60,144 nucleotides of DNA from an uncultured Acetatifactor sp. (lineage in GTDB: Bacteria > Bacillota > Clostridia > Lachnospirales > Lachnospiraceae): positions 1-60,144 of the forward strand of contig CAJUCE010000031.1 in the NCBI GenBank assembly GCA_910584865.1, in the 5' to 3' direction. The stretch's first letter is position 1. The number at the start of each line of letters is the position of its first letter. Of the stretch, positions 15,963 to 24,728 are shown one piece after another. The position numbers and the translations under genes are program-made. Under the pieces are notes generated by a model, which was given only the letters and a program-made list of their open reading frames with translations, made no database searches and was not told where the DNA came from.

Positions 15963-17072
15963 TCAGATTTTACCCTGAAGCTGATATACAAAAGCAAGCA
16001 CCTCTGCCACCGCCTGATAAAGCTCCGGCGGCACCATCTGGCCAATGTCCACATTAGCGTAAAGCATCCTTGCCAGAGGCTTGTTTTCCACAATCTCAAT
16101 CTTATTTTCTCTGGCCACTTCCTTAATACGGGCTGCCAGATAATCCTCACCCTTCGCAACGACAACAGGAGCATCCGCCACTTCCGGATCATACTTGATG
16201 GCCACGGCATAATGGGTAGGGTTTGTGATAACCACATCCGCCTGAGGCAGGCTCTGCATCATACGCTTCATGGAAGTCTCGCGCATCTTCTGCCGGATCT
16301 TCCCTTTCACCTGCGGGTCGCCTTCCTGCTGTTTGAATTCCTCTTTCACTTCCTGCTTTGACATCTTCATGTCGTTTTTAAACTTTACCTTCTGATAGAT
16401 ATAATCGGCCAAGGCTATCAGAAAATAGAAAGCCGATATCCGGATTCCCAGATCTGTAACGGTCTTAGCCACAAGCTCTAAAGCCTGCATCAGGGTAATG
16501 TCGTAGAGATTGAACAAAATCACCCATTTATCCTTCAGATAGCTATAGCAGATATAGCCGATAAGCAAAATCTTCAGCACTGATTTAATCAGCTCCACCA
16601 GGGAATTCAGAGAGAGAAACTTTTTAAATCCCTGTATGGGATTCAGCTTGCTGAATTTCGGCTTCAGCGGCTTGGTGGTGGGACGCCATTTCACCTGTGC
16701 GATATTACACACAAATCCGATCACAACGCCAATAACCAAAATCGGCGCCACAATAATTAATACTTGCAGCAGCATCTGCTTAAACAGGATACTGACTTCT
16801 GCCTGGGGCATATTTCCGTCAGGAAACATAACCACATCCGGAATCTTTCTGTACATATTGTTAAATATGTCCATCAGCTGTATCCCCATATGCCCCACCC
16901 AGAACTTCAATATCAGAAAAAAGACCAGCAATCCGAAACAATTTGTGATCTCCCGGCTCTTTGCTACCTGGCCTTTCTTTCGGGCATCACTGAGTTTTTT
17001 CTGGGTGGCCGGTTCCGTTCGCTCACCGCCCATGCCCTCTTTTGCAAAAAACTGCAGATTATAGCGAATCAT
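15963..17072 (-). CDS. flhB: flagellar export switch protein FlhB
   Basis: This 369-residue protein has four membrane helices and a cytosolic tail with the self-cleavage site NPTH (residues 284-287), the hallmark of FlhB/YscU. Cleavage between Asn and Pro switches export from rod-hook to filament substrates, together with FliK. The N-terminus is basic (EGMGGERTEPATQKKLSDAR). Its ATG overlaps the fliR stop by four bases. Confidence 0.96.
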   Translation of the reverse strand: MIRYNLQFFAKEGMGGERTEPATQKKLSDARKKGQVAKSREITNCFGLLVFFLILKFWVGHMGIQLMDIFNNMYRKIPDVVMFPDGNMPQAEVSILFKQMLLQVLIIVAPILVIGVVIGFVCNIAQVKWRPTTKPLKPKFSKLNPIQGFKKFLSLNSLVELIKSVLKILLIGYICYSYLKDKWVILFNLYDITLMQALELVAKTVTDLGIRISAFYFLIALADYIYQKVKFKNDMKMSKQEVKEEFKQQEGDPQVKGKIRQKMRETSMKRMMQSLPQADVVITNPTHYAVAIKYDPEVADAPVVVAKGEDYLAARIKEVARENKIEIVENKPLARMLYANVDIGQMVPPELYQAVAEVLAFVYQLQGKI

Positions 17073-17851
17073 GTCATGCCCCCCATAAAGGAAACAATCA
17101 TCCTCTTCATCTCGTCAAAAATAAAGTCGGCCACCAAGGGCAGCATCTCCACCGTCAGGAAAATGATGGATAGCCCCACCAGCACTTTGAGCTGGATACC
17201 TACTGCAAACATATTCAGCTGCGGCGCGACACGGGCCAAGATTCCCAATACCGCATTCAGAAGCAATATGGAGCAAAATATCGGCAGTATAATCCGAAAG
17301 CCGATAATGACATAATCTCCCAAAAATTCCATCATCGAATTCAACAGAGAATCACTTCGAAAGATTGCGCCGTTCACCGGAATCAAGATGTAGGTATCTG
17401 CCAGGGCCCTGAAAAAATAGCGGTACATCCCCGTAGCCATCATCATCAACATCAAAACATACTGATAAAGAACGCCGGTAATACTGGTGCTCTGTCTGGA
17501 AGTAGGATCCATCAGCGTCATCATGGAAAGCCCTACTTCCATATCCGCTATGGAGCCGGCAAAGTTCACTATGCTGCTGCAGATACTGGCGGCAAACCCA
17601 ACCAGCAATCCCACTATGGCCTCTTTCATGACAATGACCGCATATTCTGTCACTGTGGAATACACCACCGCCTCCGCAGGCGTCAATGCCTGATATAAGA
17701 GCAGTGAAGTAAAAAAGCTCAGTGCAATCCGTACTCTGGAAGGCGTACTGCTCATGCTGAGAAACGGCGCCGTATGCACGAAACTGACCACCCTGACTAA
17801 AATCAGGAGGAAATATTCCAAATCATAGACAGAAAACGAATAATGAATCAT
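17069..17851 (-). CDS. fliR: flagellar export gate protein FliR
   Basis: A 260-residue, highly hydrophobic protein with about six membrane helices. It shows family-typical segments such as RVVSFVHTAPFLSMSSTPSR near the N-terminus and LGILARVAPQLNMFAVGIQL near residue 210. FliR forms the export channel with FliP and FliQ. It lies 15 bases after fliQ and overlaps flhB, keeping the conserved fliPQR-flhB order. Confidence 0.95.
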   Translation of the reverse strand: MIHYSFSVYDLEYFLLILVRVVSFVHTAPFLSMSSTPSRVRIALSFFTSLLLYQALTPAEAVVYSTVTEYAVIVMKEAIVGLLVGFAASICSSIVNFAGSIADMEVGLSMMTLMDPTSRQSTSITGVLYQYVLMLMMMATGMYRYFFRALADTYILIPVNGAIFRSDSLLNSMMEFLGDYVIIGFRIILPIFCSILLLNAVLGILARVAPQLNMFAVGIQLKVLVGLSIIFLTVEMLPLVADFIFDEMKRMIVSFMGGMT

Positions 17852-17866
17852 CCTGTCAGGCTCCCA

Positions 17867-18139
17867 TTACTGATCTATATAAAGGCTGAAATTCATCCAA
17901 AGCGAAGTCATAAATTCAACCATTGTAGTCATCATCCAGTTTCCGAACAACACAAGGGACAAAAACACACAAATGATTTTTGGCACAAAAGTAAGCGTCT
18001 GTTCCTGAATGGATGTAACCGTCTGAAAGATACTGACAGCCAGACCTACGCATAAAGACACCAACAGCACCGGCAATGATACCTGGATAATCGTAAACAA
18101 CGCCTGTTTCGTTATATCCATAACCACATCTATCGACAT
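17867..18139 (-). CDS. fliQ: flagellar export gate protein FliQ
   Basis: A 90-residue two-helix membrane protein. It begins MSIDVVMDITKQALFTIIQV and has the family segment VGLAVSIFQTVTSIQEQTLTF, then LVLFGNWMMTTMVEF. FliQ packs around FliP and FliR in the export gate. Length, order and spacing are normal. Confidence 0.95.
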   Translation of the reverse strand: MSIDVVMDITKQALFTIIQVSLPVLLVSLCVGLAVSIFQTVTSIQEQTLTFVPKIICVFLSLVLFGNWMMTTMVEFMTSLWMNFSLYIDQ

Positions 18140-18174
18140 TCTGATACTCCTTTGTTTCGCTTATATTAAATCCG

Positions 18175-18966
18175 TCACCAATAAAATGACTCTACCAGCT
18201 GCCCTATGATAAGATTCCATCCGTCTGCCAGCACAAAGAGCAAAATCTTAAAAGGCATGGAGATCGTCGTAGGCGGCAGCATCATCATACCCATACTCAT
18301 AAGCGTAGACGCAACCACCATATCTATTACGATAAAGGGAATATAAATCACAAAGCCGATCCAAAAGGCCATCCGCAGTTCGCTTAGCATAAAGCTGGGC
18401 AAAAGTACAGACAACGGGATATCATCCAATGAATTTCCGTCCCATGTCTGCCCCGCAATATCCATAAACAGCTCCACATCTTTCACCTGGGTCTGATCAT
18501 ACATAAATTCCCGAAGCGGGACTACTCCCTTTTCCAGAGCCTGCTCCAGATTGATCTCTCCTGCCTCATAAGGCTGATAAGCCTCCTCGTTGATCTGCGT
18601 GATAGTGGGCTCCATGATAAAAAAAGTAAGAATCAGCGCCAGTCCTACAAGTACCTGATTGGGAGGAGCCGTCTGCGTATTCAGCGCCGCACGAGTAAAG
18701 TGCAGTACAATGATAATACGCGTAAAGGAAGTCATCATTATGACGAGAAGCGGCGCAAGGCTGATAAATGTCAGCGTCAGTAAAACACGCAGGGAACCGT
18801 TGATCTCCCCGTTTCCGTCCGACATTGTAATGTTCAGCATATTGTTTGCATTCGAATCCCCGCTGGCAAATACTGTCATTGAACTTAGAATACACAATAT
18901 GCCCACCATGACCAGTAGGCATATTGCGGTTACTATTCGCTTGCATATAGGCTTATTTTTCATCAT
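18175..18966 (-). CDS. fliP: flagellar export gate protein FliP
   Basis: This 263-residue protein has an N-terminal signal-like hydrophobic segment (IVTAICLLVMVGILCILSS) ending before ASGDSNANN. It also has the canonical FliP stretches MMTSFTRIIIVLHFTRAAL and QTAPPNQVLVGLALILTFFI, and the C-terminal GMMMLPPTTISMPFKILLFV. Five copies form the export-channel core. It overlaps the end of fliO by 14 bases, suggesting translational coupling. Confidence 0.96.
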   Translation of the reverse strand: MMKNKPICKRIVTAICLLVMVGILCILSSMTVFASGDSNANNMLNITMSDGNGEINGSLRVLLTLTFISLAPLLVIMMTSFTRIIIVLHFTRAALNTQTAPPNQVLVGLALILTFFIMEPTITQINEEAYQPYEAGEINLEQALEKGVVPLREFMYDQTQVKDVELFMDIAGQTWDGNSLDDIPLSVLLPSFMLSELRMAFWIGFVIYIPFIVIDMVVASTLMSMGMMMLPPTTISMPFKILLFVLADGWNLIIGQLVESFYW

Positions 18967-19345
18967 GCATCTGATTTTCCTTTGGCTCTTTCCGGGCGGC
19001 TTTTGTTTTGGTTATAGTCTTATCCAAAAGCTCCCTGAAATTAAAGTTTTGTACCGGAGATCCCTCCTTTAACTGCTCTTCCGGAATCTCTCCCAGCAAG
19101 GTAACCGTATCCTTGCAGACAGCAATTACCATATATTTCCCGCCTGCCCGTATAATCTGGATATATTTATTATTCGCAATACGAGTGGTCTCTATTACCT
19201 GAATATTTTCATTTACACTCTGCTGCTTCTGATAATTTGCAATCCACTTTGTCGTCCATGCGGTAATGCCCAGCACCACTACAAATATCAGAAGCACAGT
19301 AATAAACTGGGCATAACTGCCCATGGTTCCACTCAGCAGAATCAT
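18953..19345 (-). CDS. fliO: FliO-family export gate assembly protein
   Basis: The 130-residue product has one N-terminal membrane helix (FITVLLIFVVVLGITAWTTKW) and a cytosolic domain with IQVIETTRIANNKYIQIIRA and GKYMVIAVCKDTVTLLGEIP, the usual FliO pattern. The C-terminus is basic. FliO assists assembly of the FliP ring. Its ATG shares one base with the cheY stop, and it overlaps fliP. Confidence 0.88.
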   Translation of the reverse strand: MILLSGTMGSYAQFITVLLIFVVVLGITAWTTKWIANYQKQQSVNENIQVIETTRIANNKYIQIIRAGGKYMVIAVCKDTVTLLGEIPEEQLKEGSPVQNFNFRELLDKTITKTKAARKEPKENQMHDEK

Positions 19346-19707
19346 TAACCGATAACCTTCTTCACAGCTTCAAGAACACGCTCTTCCTGAAAGGGCTTCA
19401 CAATAAAATCCTTCGCGCCGGCCTGAATGGACTCTACAACCATGGCCTGCTGTCCCATTGCCGAACACATAATAACCTTTGCACCGCCGTCGATCTTCTT
19501 GATCTCCTTCAAAGCCTGGATTCCATCCATCTCGGGCATGGTAATATCCATCAGCACAAGGTCAGGGGAGAGTTCCTTGTACTTCTCCACAGCCTTCGCG
19601 CCGTTCTCGGCCTCGCCTGCAACGGTGTAGCCGCCTTTGGTCAGGGTGTTCTTGATCATCATCCTCATGAATGCTGCGTCATCGCAAACTAAAATGTTCT
19701 TTGCCAT
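19345..19707 (-). CDS. cheY: chemotaxis response regulator CheY
   Basis: The 120-residue single receiver domain has the acidic pair D9-D10, the phospho-acceptor D54 (VLMDITMPEMDG), S82 in MCSAMG and K104 in FIVKPF. No output domain follows. CheY-P binds the FliM/FliY switch to change rotation. It sits between fliY and fliO as in Bacillus subtilis. Confidence 0.96.
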   Translation of the reverse strand: MAKNILVCDDAAFMRMMIKNTLTKGGYTVAGEAENGAKAVEKYKELSPDLVLMDITMPEMDGIQALKEIKKIDGGAKVIMCSAMGQQAMVVESIQAGAKDFIVKPFQEERVLEAVKKVIG

Positions 19708-19720
19708 CTCAAACTTCCTC

Positions 19721-21127
19721 CTACTTGATAATCTCTGTTACTCTAACGCCGAAGCTTTCTTCTATTACAACTACTTCTCCCTTTGCCACGAACTTGCCAT
19801 TTACCAGTACATCTATGGGTTCACCGGCAATTCGTTCAAGCTCAATGATCGTGCCGGGCGCAAAGTCAAGGATCTCGGAGATTGACTTGGTCGTACGGCC
19901 AAGTTCCACGGTGACATTCAACGGAACATCCATGATTAGGCCGATATTCTCCTGTCCCGCAATATTTCCACCGTTGTTGGAGAAATTCTGGAACTGCGCA
20001 GGCTGAACATTTACATTCTGCATCATCGTTCCCTGAGGCATCCCCATCTGCTGATTCATCCCCATATTCATCATCTGGGGGTTCATTCCCATCCCCATAT
20101 TCATCATCTGCGGATTCATCCCCATTCCCATGTTCATCATCTGCGGATTCATCCCCATCTGCTGATTCATTCCCATGGTATTCATATCCATCTGGGGATT
20201 CATTCCCATATTCATCATCTGGGGGTTCATTCCCATCCCCATATTCATCATCTGCTGATTCATTCCCATGGCATTCATATCCATCTGGGGATTCATTCCG
20301 CCCATCATGCCCATATTGGCATCCGCACCCATGGCATTTCCGGCAGGCGCAGGCGCAGGCTCTTCGGACTTCGGCGCAAGAGGCGTTCCCTGGGAACTCA
20401 TAAAGGTATCCACCACATTACGGGCAAAATCTACCGGATACAACTGCATAATGGAACTGTCTACCAGATCCTCAATCTGCATACGGAATGAAATTTTGAC
20501 GAATACGCCGCCCAGGAAAGGAGACACATCTTCCCCGTTTTTCACCTGAGCCAGATCCAGAAGCGAAGCCTCTGGCGGGCTGATATCGATCTTCGTCTGC
20601 ATCATGGTAGACAGAGAAGTTGCTGATGCTCCCATCATCTGATTCATGGCCTCGGATATGGCGCTCAGATGGAGCTCACCCAGCTCCCCGTCCGTATTGG
20701 TACCGTCGCCGCCCATCATCAGGTCGGTGATAACTTTCACATCATGCTCCTTCAGAATCAATATGTTGGTGCCGTCCAGCCCAACCGTGTACTTGATCTG
20801 AATAAAAACGCAGGGCCTTTCATATTGGGTCAAAAGATTATCCCATGTACTGAACTCTACAACCGGCGTTGTGATATTCACCTTTTTGTTCACAAGTGAA
20901 TACAAGGTTGTAGCTGAAGAACCCATGCTGATATTCGCAACTTCCCCTATCGCATCCTTCTCTACATCCGAAAGGAGTCCACTTGCTTCCGCCATCTCCT
21001 GAGAGAGATCCACGGCTCCTTTGCTGCTTTCGTTGTTACTTTCGACCGTTTCAGGCTCTTCCTCATCGGACAAATCCATGCCGGCAAGCAATGCGTTTAT
21101 CTCTTCCTGAGACAATCCACCATCCAT
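19721..21127 (-). CDS. fliY: flagellar motor switch phosphatase FliY (FliN type) with Met-rich linker
   Basis: The 468-residue product starts with a CheY-binding-like peptide (LSQEEINALLAGMD) and a CheC-like phosphatase region (DAIGEVANISMGSSATTL; SAISEAMNQMMGASATSL). It ends in a SpoA/FliN domain (IMDVPLNVTVELGRTTKSI, then VLVNGKFVAKGEVVVIEE). Between them, residues about 266-368 are a Met/Asn/Gln/Gly repeat with units like MNPQMMNMGM, longer than the linker in most FliY proteins. It would form the C-ring and dephosphorylate CheY-P. Only three bases separate it from fliM. Confidence 0.94.
   Translation of the reverse strand: MDGGLSQEEINALLAGMDLSDEEEPETVESNNESSKGAVDLSQEMAEASGLLSDVEKDAIGEVANISMGSSATTLYSLVNKKVNITTPVVEFSTWDNLLTQYERPCVFIQIKYTVGLDGTNILILKEHDVKVITDLMMGGDGTNTDGELGELHLSAISEAMNQMMGASATSLSTMMQTKIDISPPEASLLDLAQVKNGEDVSPFLGGVFVKISFRMQIEDLVDSSIMQLYPVDFARNVVDTFMSSQGTPLAPKSEEPAPAPAGNAMGADANMGMMGGMNPQMDMNAMGMNQQMMNMGMGMNPQMMNMGMNPQMDMNTMGMNQQMGMNPQMMNMGMGMNPQMMNMGMGMNPQMMNMGMNQQMGMPQGTMMQNVNVQPAQFQNFSNNGGNIAGQENIGLIMDVPLNVTVELGRTTKSISEILDFAPGTIIELERIAGEPIDVLVNGKFVAKGEVVVIEESFGVRVTEIIK
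20023..20330 (-). repeat. in-frame tandem repeats encoding the Met-rich FliY linker
   Basis: The DNA repeats units encoding MNPQMMNMGM, MNQQMGM and MNPQMDMN about ten times without breaking the frame. The units are near-identical at DNA level, so copy number could change by slippage or recombination without frameshift when whole codons are added or lost. Confidence 0.85.
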
Positions 21128-21130
21128 TGT

Positions 21131-22111
21131 CTACTCCTCCTCTCTAATAACTGATGTAATCCTGACGGCATAAGAGTCCTTTTCTGTACCGGGTAATGCG
21201 GTAAATTTCCTGATATTCCCTACATAGACACTCATATCCTGATCCACTCCGGAATCCAGCCGGATGCAATCCCCTACCTGCAGATTCAGAAAATCATTTA
21301 CGGAAATCGTACTCTTGCCAAGAACAGCCCTGATCGGCACATCTACCTTGCGGATCAGAGACTCAACATATGCCTCGTAATTCTCGTCATGGTTCTCCTG
21401 CATGTTCGAATACCAATACTTTGTATTCAGCTTATCCATGACATCCTCCAGGGTAAAGAAAGGAAGACAGATATTCATAAATCCTTCCACATCTCCGACC
21501 TTGATATCCAATGTGACAATGGCAACCATGTCACTGGGCGCAATTACCTGCGCAAACTGTGAATTCGTCTCCAGCCTGCTCAGCACAGGAGCTACATTGA
21601 TTACATTTTTCCATGGCTCCCTGAGAAGCTGGGTCAGCATCACCAGTATCTTCTGTATTATAATCTGTTCTATCTCGGAAAATTCCCTGCCCTTTTCCAG
21701 GGGAGTACCGCTGCCTCCCAGCATACGGTCCAGCATGGCATATCCAAGATTTATACCGAGCTCCATAATGATGGAACCGTTCAAAGGAGCGAAATTAACA
21801 ATTCCCATAATAATCGGACTGGAAAGGGAATTTGTAAATTCATTAAATGTGATGGCTTCGGATCCCATTACCGACACCTGTACATTTTTACGAAGAAATA
21901 CCGGAAGATTCGTAGAAACCAGCCGGGCATAATGCTCAAATATTATTTCCAGCGTTCTCAAATGCTCCTTGGAAAACTTCGTGGGGCGGCTGAAATCGTA
22001 ATTTCTAACCTTTTTCTCGTCCTTTTGCTGCATCTGGTCCGCATCCAGCTCGCCCGAAGACATCGCCTTCAGCAGGGCATCTATCTCGTCCTGAGAGAGA
22101 ATCTCGGCCAC
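21131..22111 (-). CDS. fliM: flagellar motor switch protein FliM
   Basis: This 326-residue protein has the N-terminal CheY-P binding peptide (EILSQDEIDALLKAM), a CheC-like middle domain with LSSPIIMGIVNFAPLNGSII, and a C-terminal SpoA domain (VDVPIRAVLGKSTISVNDFL). It forms most of the C-ring with FliG and FliY. It lies between fliL and fliY. Confidence 0.96.
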   Translation of the reverse strand: MAEILSQDEIDALLKAMSSGELDADQMQQKDEKKVRNYDFSRPTKFSKEHLRTLEIIFEHYARLVSTNLPVFLRKNVQVSVMGSEAITFNEFTNSLSSPIIMGIVNFAPLNGSIIMELGINLGYAMLDRMLGGSGTPLEKGREFSEIEQIIIQKILVMLTQLLREPWKNVINVAPVLSRLETNSQFAQVIAPSDMVAIVTLDIKVGDVEGFMNICLPFFTLEDVMDKLNTKYWYSNMQENHDENYEAYVESLIRKVDVPIRAVLGKSTISVNDFLNLQVGDCIRLDSGVDQDMSVYVGNIRKFTALPGTEKDSYAVRITSVIREEE

Positions 22112-22184
22112 ACAAGCTCACCTCCTGTCACATGGTTGCATGCTTTATGCATGCGTATATTTCGCATCGCCATGTCGCCGCCCA

Positions 22185-22712
22185 TCAACCGTACTTAATA
22201 TTGCTGAGCGTAATTCCGTATATGAATTTAGACTTAACCAAATCCTGAATGGCCGTGAGAATCTCGTTCCGGATATCCCCCGTAAAAGAAGCCCTGCATT
22301 CCGCCTCGGAATAATTGCTCACTACCTGCTGTATCTTGTCCGCGATCATGCTGTTATACTCACCGGCTTTTACTGCCTCGGCATAGGTGGCATAATCTTC
22401 ATGCGTCTTATCCATAAGCAGAGAAATATCAAATGCCAGATAGGCCTGCCTGCTGCTCGCGGTACCGTCCGCGTTCGTCATGCTCAGGGGAATCGTCATC
22501 GAATCCATCACATGCGTATCGGTATCGGCAATGGATACTGCGGTTTCTTCGCCGGGAGTATACAACTCCAGCTTCATGGCCGCACCAATGCTGTCCATCA
22601 ACGCCGCCGTCTTTTGGTTCGTGCTGATGACATTGGTCATCATAACTGCCGACAATGCAATATTTACGATCAGCAACACCAGAATCAGCACACTCAGTAA
22701 ATTCTTTTTCAT
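22185..22712 (-). CDS. fliL: flagellar stator-associated protein FliL
   Basis: A 175-residue protein with one N-terminal membrane helix (LLSVLILVLLIVNIALSAVM), an extracytoplasmic domain (YLAFDISLLMDKTHEDYATY) and a C-terminal KSKFIYGITLSNIKYG, matching FliL. FliL surrounds stators and supports torque. It directly follows motB, consistent with a stator module. Confidence 0.88.
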   Translation of the reverse strand: MKKNLLSVLILVLLIVNIALSAVMMTNVISTNQKTAALMDSIGAAMKLELYTPGEETAVSIADTDTHVMDSMTIPLSMTNADGTASSRQAYLAFDISLLMDKTHEDYATYAEAVKAGEYNSMIADKIQQVVSNYSEAECRASFTGDIRNEILTAIQDLVKSKFIYGITLSNIKYG

Positions 22713-22737
22713 GTCTCAAAAGCCCTTTCTCCCATCC

Positions 22738-23562
22738 TTATCTGACGGACGGATTATAGATTAAGATTTCAACCCTTCGGTTCCTGCTCCTGCCCTCCGG
22801 CGTGGAATTGTCCGCAATGGGAACTCTCTCTCCCATTCCCGCATGCTTGACCCCAACCGGACTCAAGGACGTATGATCCAATAAATAATAGAAAACAGAT
22901 AACGCCCTGGCACTGCTCAGCTCCTCATTACTGGGATACTGTGCGCTGTTGATGGGCACATTATCGGTATGGCCTTCGATCTCAATGCTCCCCTCTCCGT
23001 AACGCTCCAGAATCACGCCCACCTTATCGATCAACTCCTGGGCTTCCTCTTTCAGCTGGGCGCTTCCCGAATCGAACAACAGACCACCGTTCATGGTAAG
23101 CTTTACATACTGAGCGGTAAAACTGAGCTCGATCTCGTCGGCAATGTCATTCTCCTGAATAATCTCTTCGATCTGCTCCACACGCTCTTCATTTTCCTGT
23201 AAGCGCTGTTCTTCCAACTCTTTTTCCAAAGCCTCCGGAGATTTTTCGAATTCTTCCAGTTTCTCGCCGTCCGTCTCGCTGTCAGCCACCTTGCCGGTGC
23301 TGTTGATATATTGATCCAGTTCGTTCAGCTGGCTCACGCCGTTGCTGATGAGAATCCCGTCCCCGATGGCTGAAGCACCGCCGTCGAACAGGCTGAAGGT
23401 ATTGTTCATTGCCGAGACGAATTCCTGCAGCTTCGCCTCCTCAATACTGGACATGGCAAAAAGCATGACAAAAAAGCAGAGCAGAAGGTTCATCAAATCA
23501 CTGAACGTCGCCATCCATGCCGGTGAACCGGCGGGAGGCGTATCTTCCTTGCGCTTTGCCAT
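22738..23562 (-). CDS. motB: stator protein MotB
   Basis: The 274-residue product has one membrane helix just after SPAWMATFSDLMNLLLCFFV. The Asp in FSDLMN (residue 22) is the proton- or sodium-binding residue of the family. A charged linker precedes an OmpA-like peptidoglycan-binding domain (IEGHTDNVPINSAQYPSNEE, LSSARA, then GMGERVP and RNRRVEI). It shares one base with the motA stop (TAATG), the usual coupled order. Confidence 0.95.
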   Translation of the reverse strand: MAKRKEDTPPAGSPAWMATFSDLMNLLLCFFVMLFAMSSIEEAKLQEFVSAMNNTFSLFDGGASAIGDGILISNGVSQLNELDQYINSTGKVADSETDGEKLEEFEKSPEALEKELEEQRLQENEERVEQIEEIIQENDIADEIELSFTAQYVKLTMNGGLLFDSGSAQLKEEAQELIDKVGVILERYGEGSIEIEGHTDNVPINSAQYPSNEELSSARALSVFYYLLDHTSLSPVGVKHAGMGERVPIADNSTPEGRSRNRRVEILIYNPSVR

Positions 23563-24365
23563 TATTCCTCACCCCCTGCGTCTCCTCCGGCTGCTTCCCT
23601 GTCCTTAGGAGAAAGGAAGGATTTCAGCTTCTCTTCGATTACTCTCGGGTTCTCGCCTGCCTGGATGGACAAAAGGCCCTCAATCATAACCTCTTTCAGC
23701 ATCATCTCGGCAGCATTGTCGGTTTTCAGCTTATTGGACACAGGAGTACAGATCGCATTCGCCAGCACGGAACCATAGAAAGTGGTAATCAAAGCCACAG
23801 CCATGGCCGGTCCCAGCGTAGCCACATTATCCATATGATACAACATATCTACCAGACCGATCAGCGTACCGATCATACCCCATGCAGGACCCATGGCGCC
23901 CAGCGTATCCCAGAAACCGATGCAAGTCTTGTGTCTTCCCTCTATACTGACCAGCTCTGTCTCCATAATGGCACGCACCAACTCCGGATCCGTACCGTCC
24001 ACCATCAGAAGGATCCCTTTCTTCAGGAAAGCATCATCCATATCCGCAGCCGCTTCCTCCAGGGAGAGAAGCCCTTCCTTACGTGCCACATTGGACAAGT
24101 CGATGATCTTGCGGATCATTTCAGATGTATTGATAGCCGGAGCCTTGAATACCAGGGCAAAGCTCTTCAGGCCGTTTATGTAATCCGCCAGACTGTGCGA
24201 TGCCAGCGTAGCAGCAAAGGCGCCGCCGAAGGTAATAATTGCTGAAGGAAAGTTCCAATACTCCTTCACCAGGTTACTGATACCGGCACCGTCTATGATA
24301 CCATAGAGCATCATCGCAAAACATAAAATAATACCAAGTAAAGACGCAATATCCACGAGAATCAC
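23562..24365 (-). CDS. motA: stator protein MotA
   Basis: The 267-residue product has four membrane helices, the cytoplasmic loop between helices 2 and 3, and the conserved helix-3 stretch GAMGPAWGMIGTLIGLVDML, with helix 4 following at TLGPAMAVALITTFYGSVLA. It pairs with MotB to form the torque-generating ion channel. The ion used cannot be told from sequence by eye. Confidence 0.95.
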   Translation of the reverse strand: MILVDIASLLGIILCFAMMLYGIIDGAGISNLVKEYWNFPSAIITFGGAFAATLASHSLADYINGLKSFALVFKAPAINTSEMIRKIIDLSNVARKEGLLSLEEAAADMDDAFLKKGILLMVDGTDPELVRAIMETELVSIEGRHKTCIGFWDTLGAMGPAWGMIGTLIGLVDMLYHMDNVATLGPAMAVALITTFYGSVLANAICTPVSNKLKTDNAAEMMLKEVMIEGLLSIQAGENPRVIEEKLKSFLSPKDREAAGGDAGGEE

Positions 24366-24404
24366 CTAACTCCTTTGCTTTTTATCGGAATGCCTTTCTT
24401 CCAT

Positions 24405-24590
24405 TTATTCCGCAAAAACACCCTTTCTATATGATTTTACAAGATTTTTTATCTCTTGTCTACTTTCTTTTACAATTATTTTTTTTCCTGTGGTCAGAGT
24501 AATCACCGTGTCCGGTGTTTCCTCCACCACCTCAAACAGATGCGGGTTCACCAGAATCTTCGTACCGTTCAATTTCGTCACTTCAATCAT
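24405..24590 (-). CDS. flbD: FlbD family small flagellar protein
   Basis: This 61-residue protein (MIEVTKLNGTKILVNPHLFE, then VITLTTGKKIIVKESRQEI) matches the small FlbD/SwrD family found in Gram-positive flagellar operons. SwrD raises motor power in Bacillus subtilis; sequence similarity to that role is by family only. It sits between flgE and motA. Confidence 0.9.
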   Translation of the reverse strand: MIEVTKLNGTKILVNPHLFEVVEETPDTVITLTTGKKIIVKESRQEIKNLVKSYRKGVFAE

Positions 24591-24664
24591 ATCAAACTCC
24601 CTGCCTCATAAGCCTGTCGTTATCCTTTCAAACCTGCCACCGCTAAAGGCTCTTCCGTTCAATG

Positions 24665-24694
24665 AATAAGGGGACAGAGCCCTGCCCCCCTATT
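24665..24694. repeat. REP-like palindrome between flgE and flbD
   Basis: A 30-base imperfect palindrome: AATA...GGGG with a central CAGAGCCCTG hairpin and CCCC...TATT. It lies between flgE and flbD. GGGGACAG-type palindromes resemble REP sequences moved by RAYT transposases, but only one copy is seen here. As RNA it would fold strongly and could protect or process the flgE message. A TATAAT-like hexamer overlaps its edge without a good partner box. Confidence 0.5.
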
Positions 24695-24728
24695 ATAGCA
24701 CATCAAACCGGATAAAGCGAGTAAAAAT

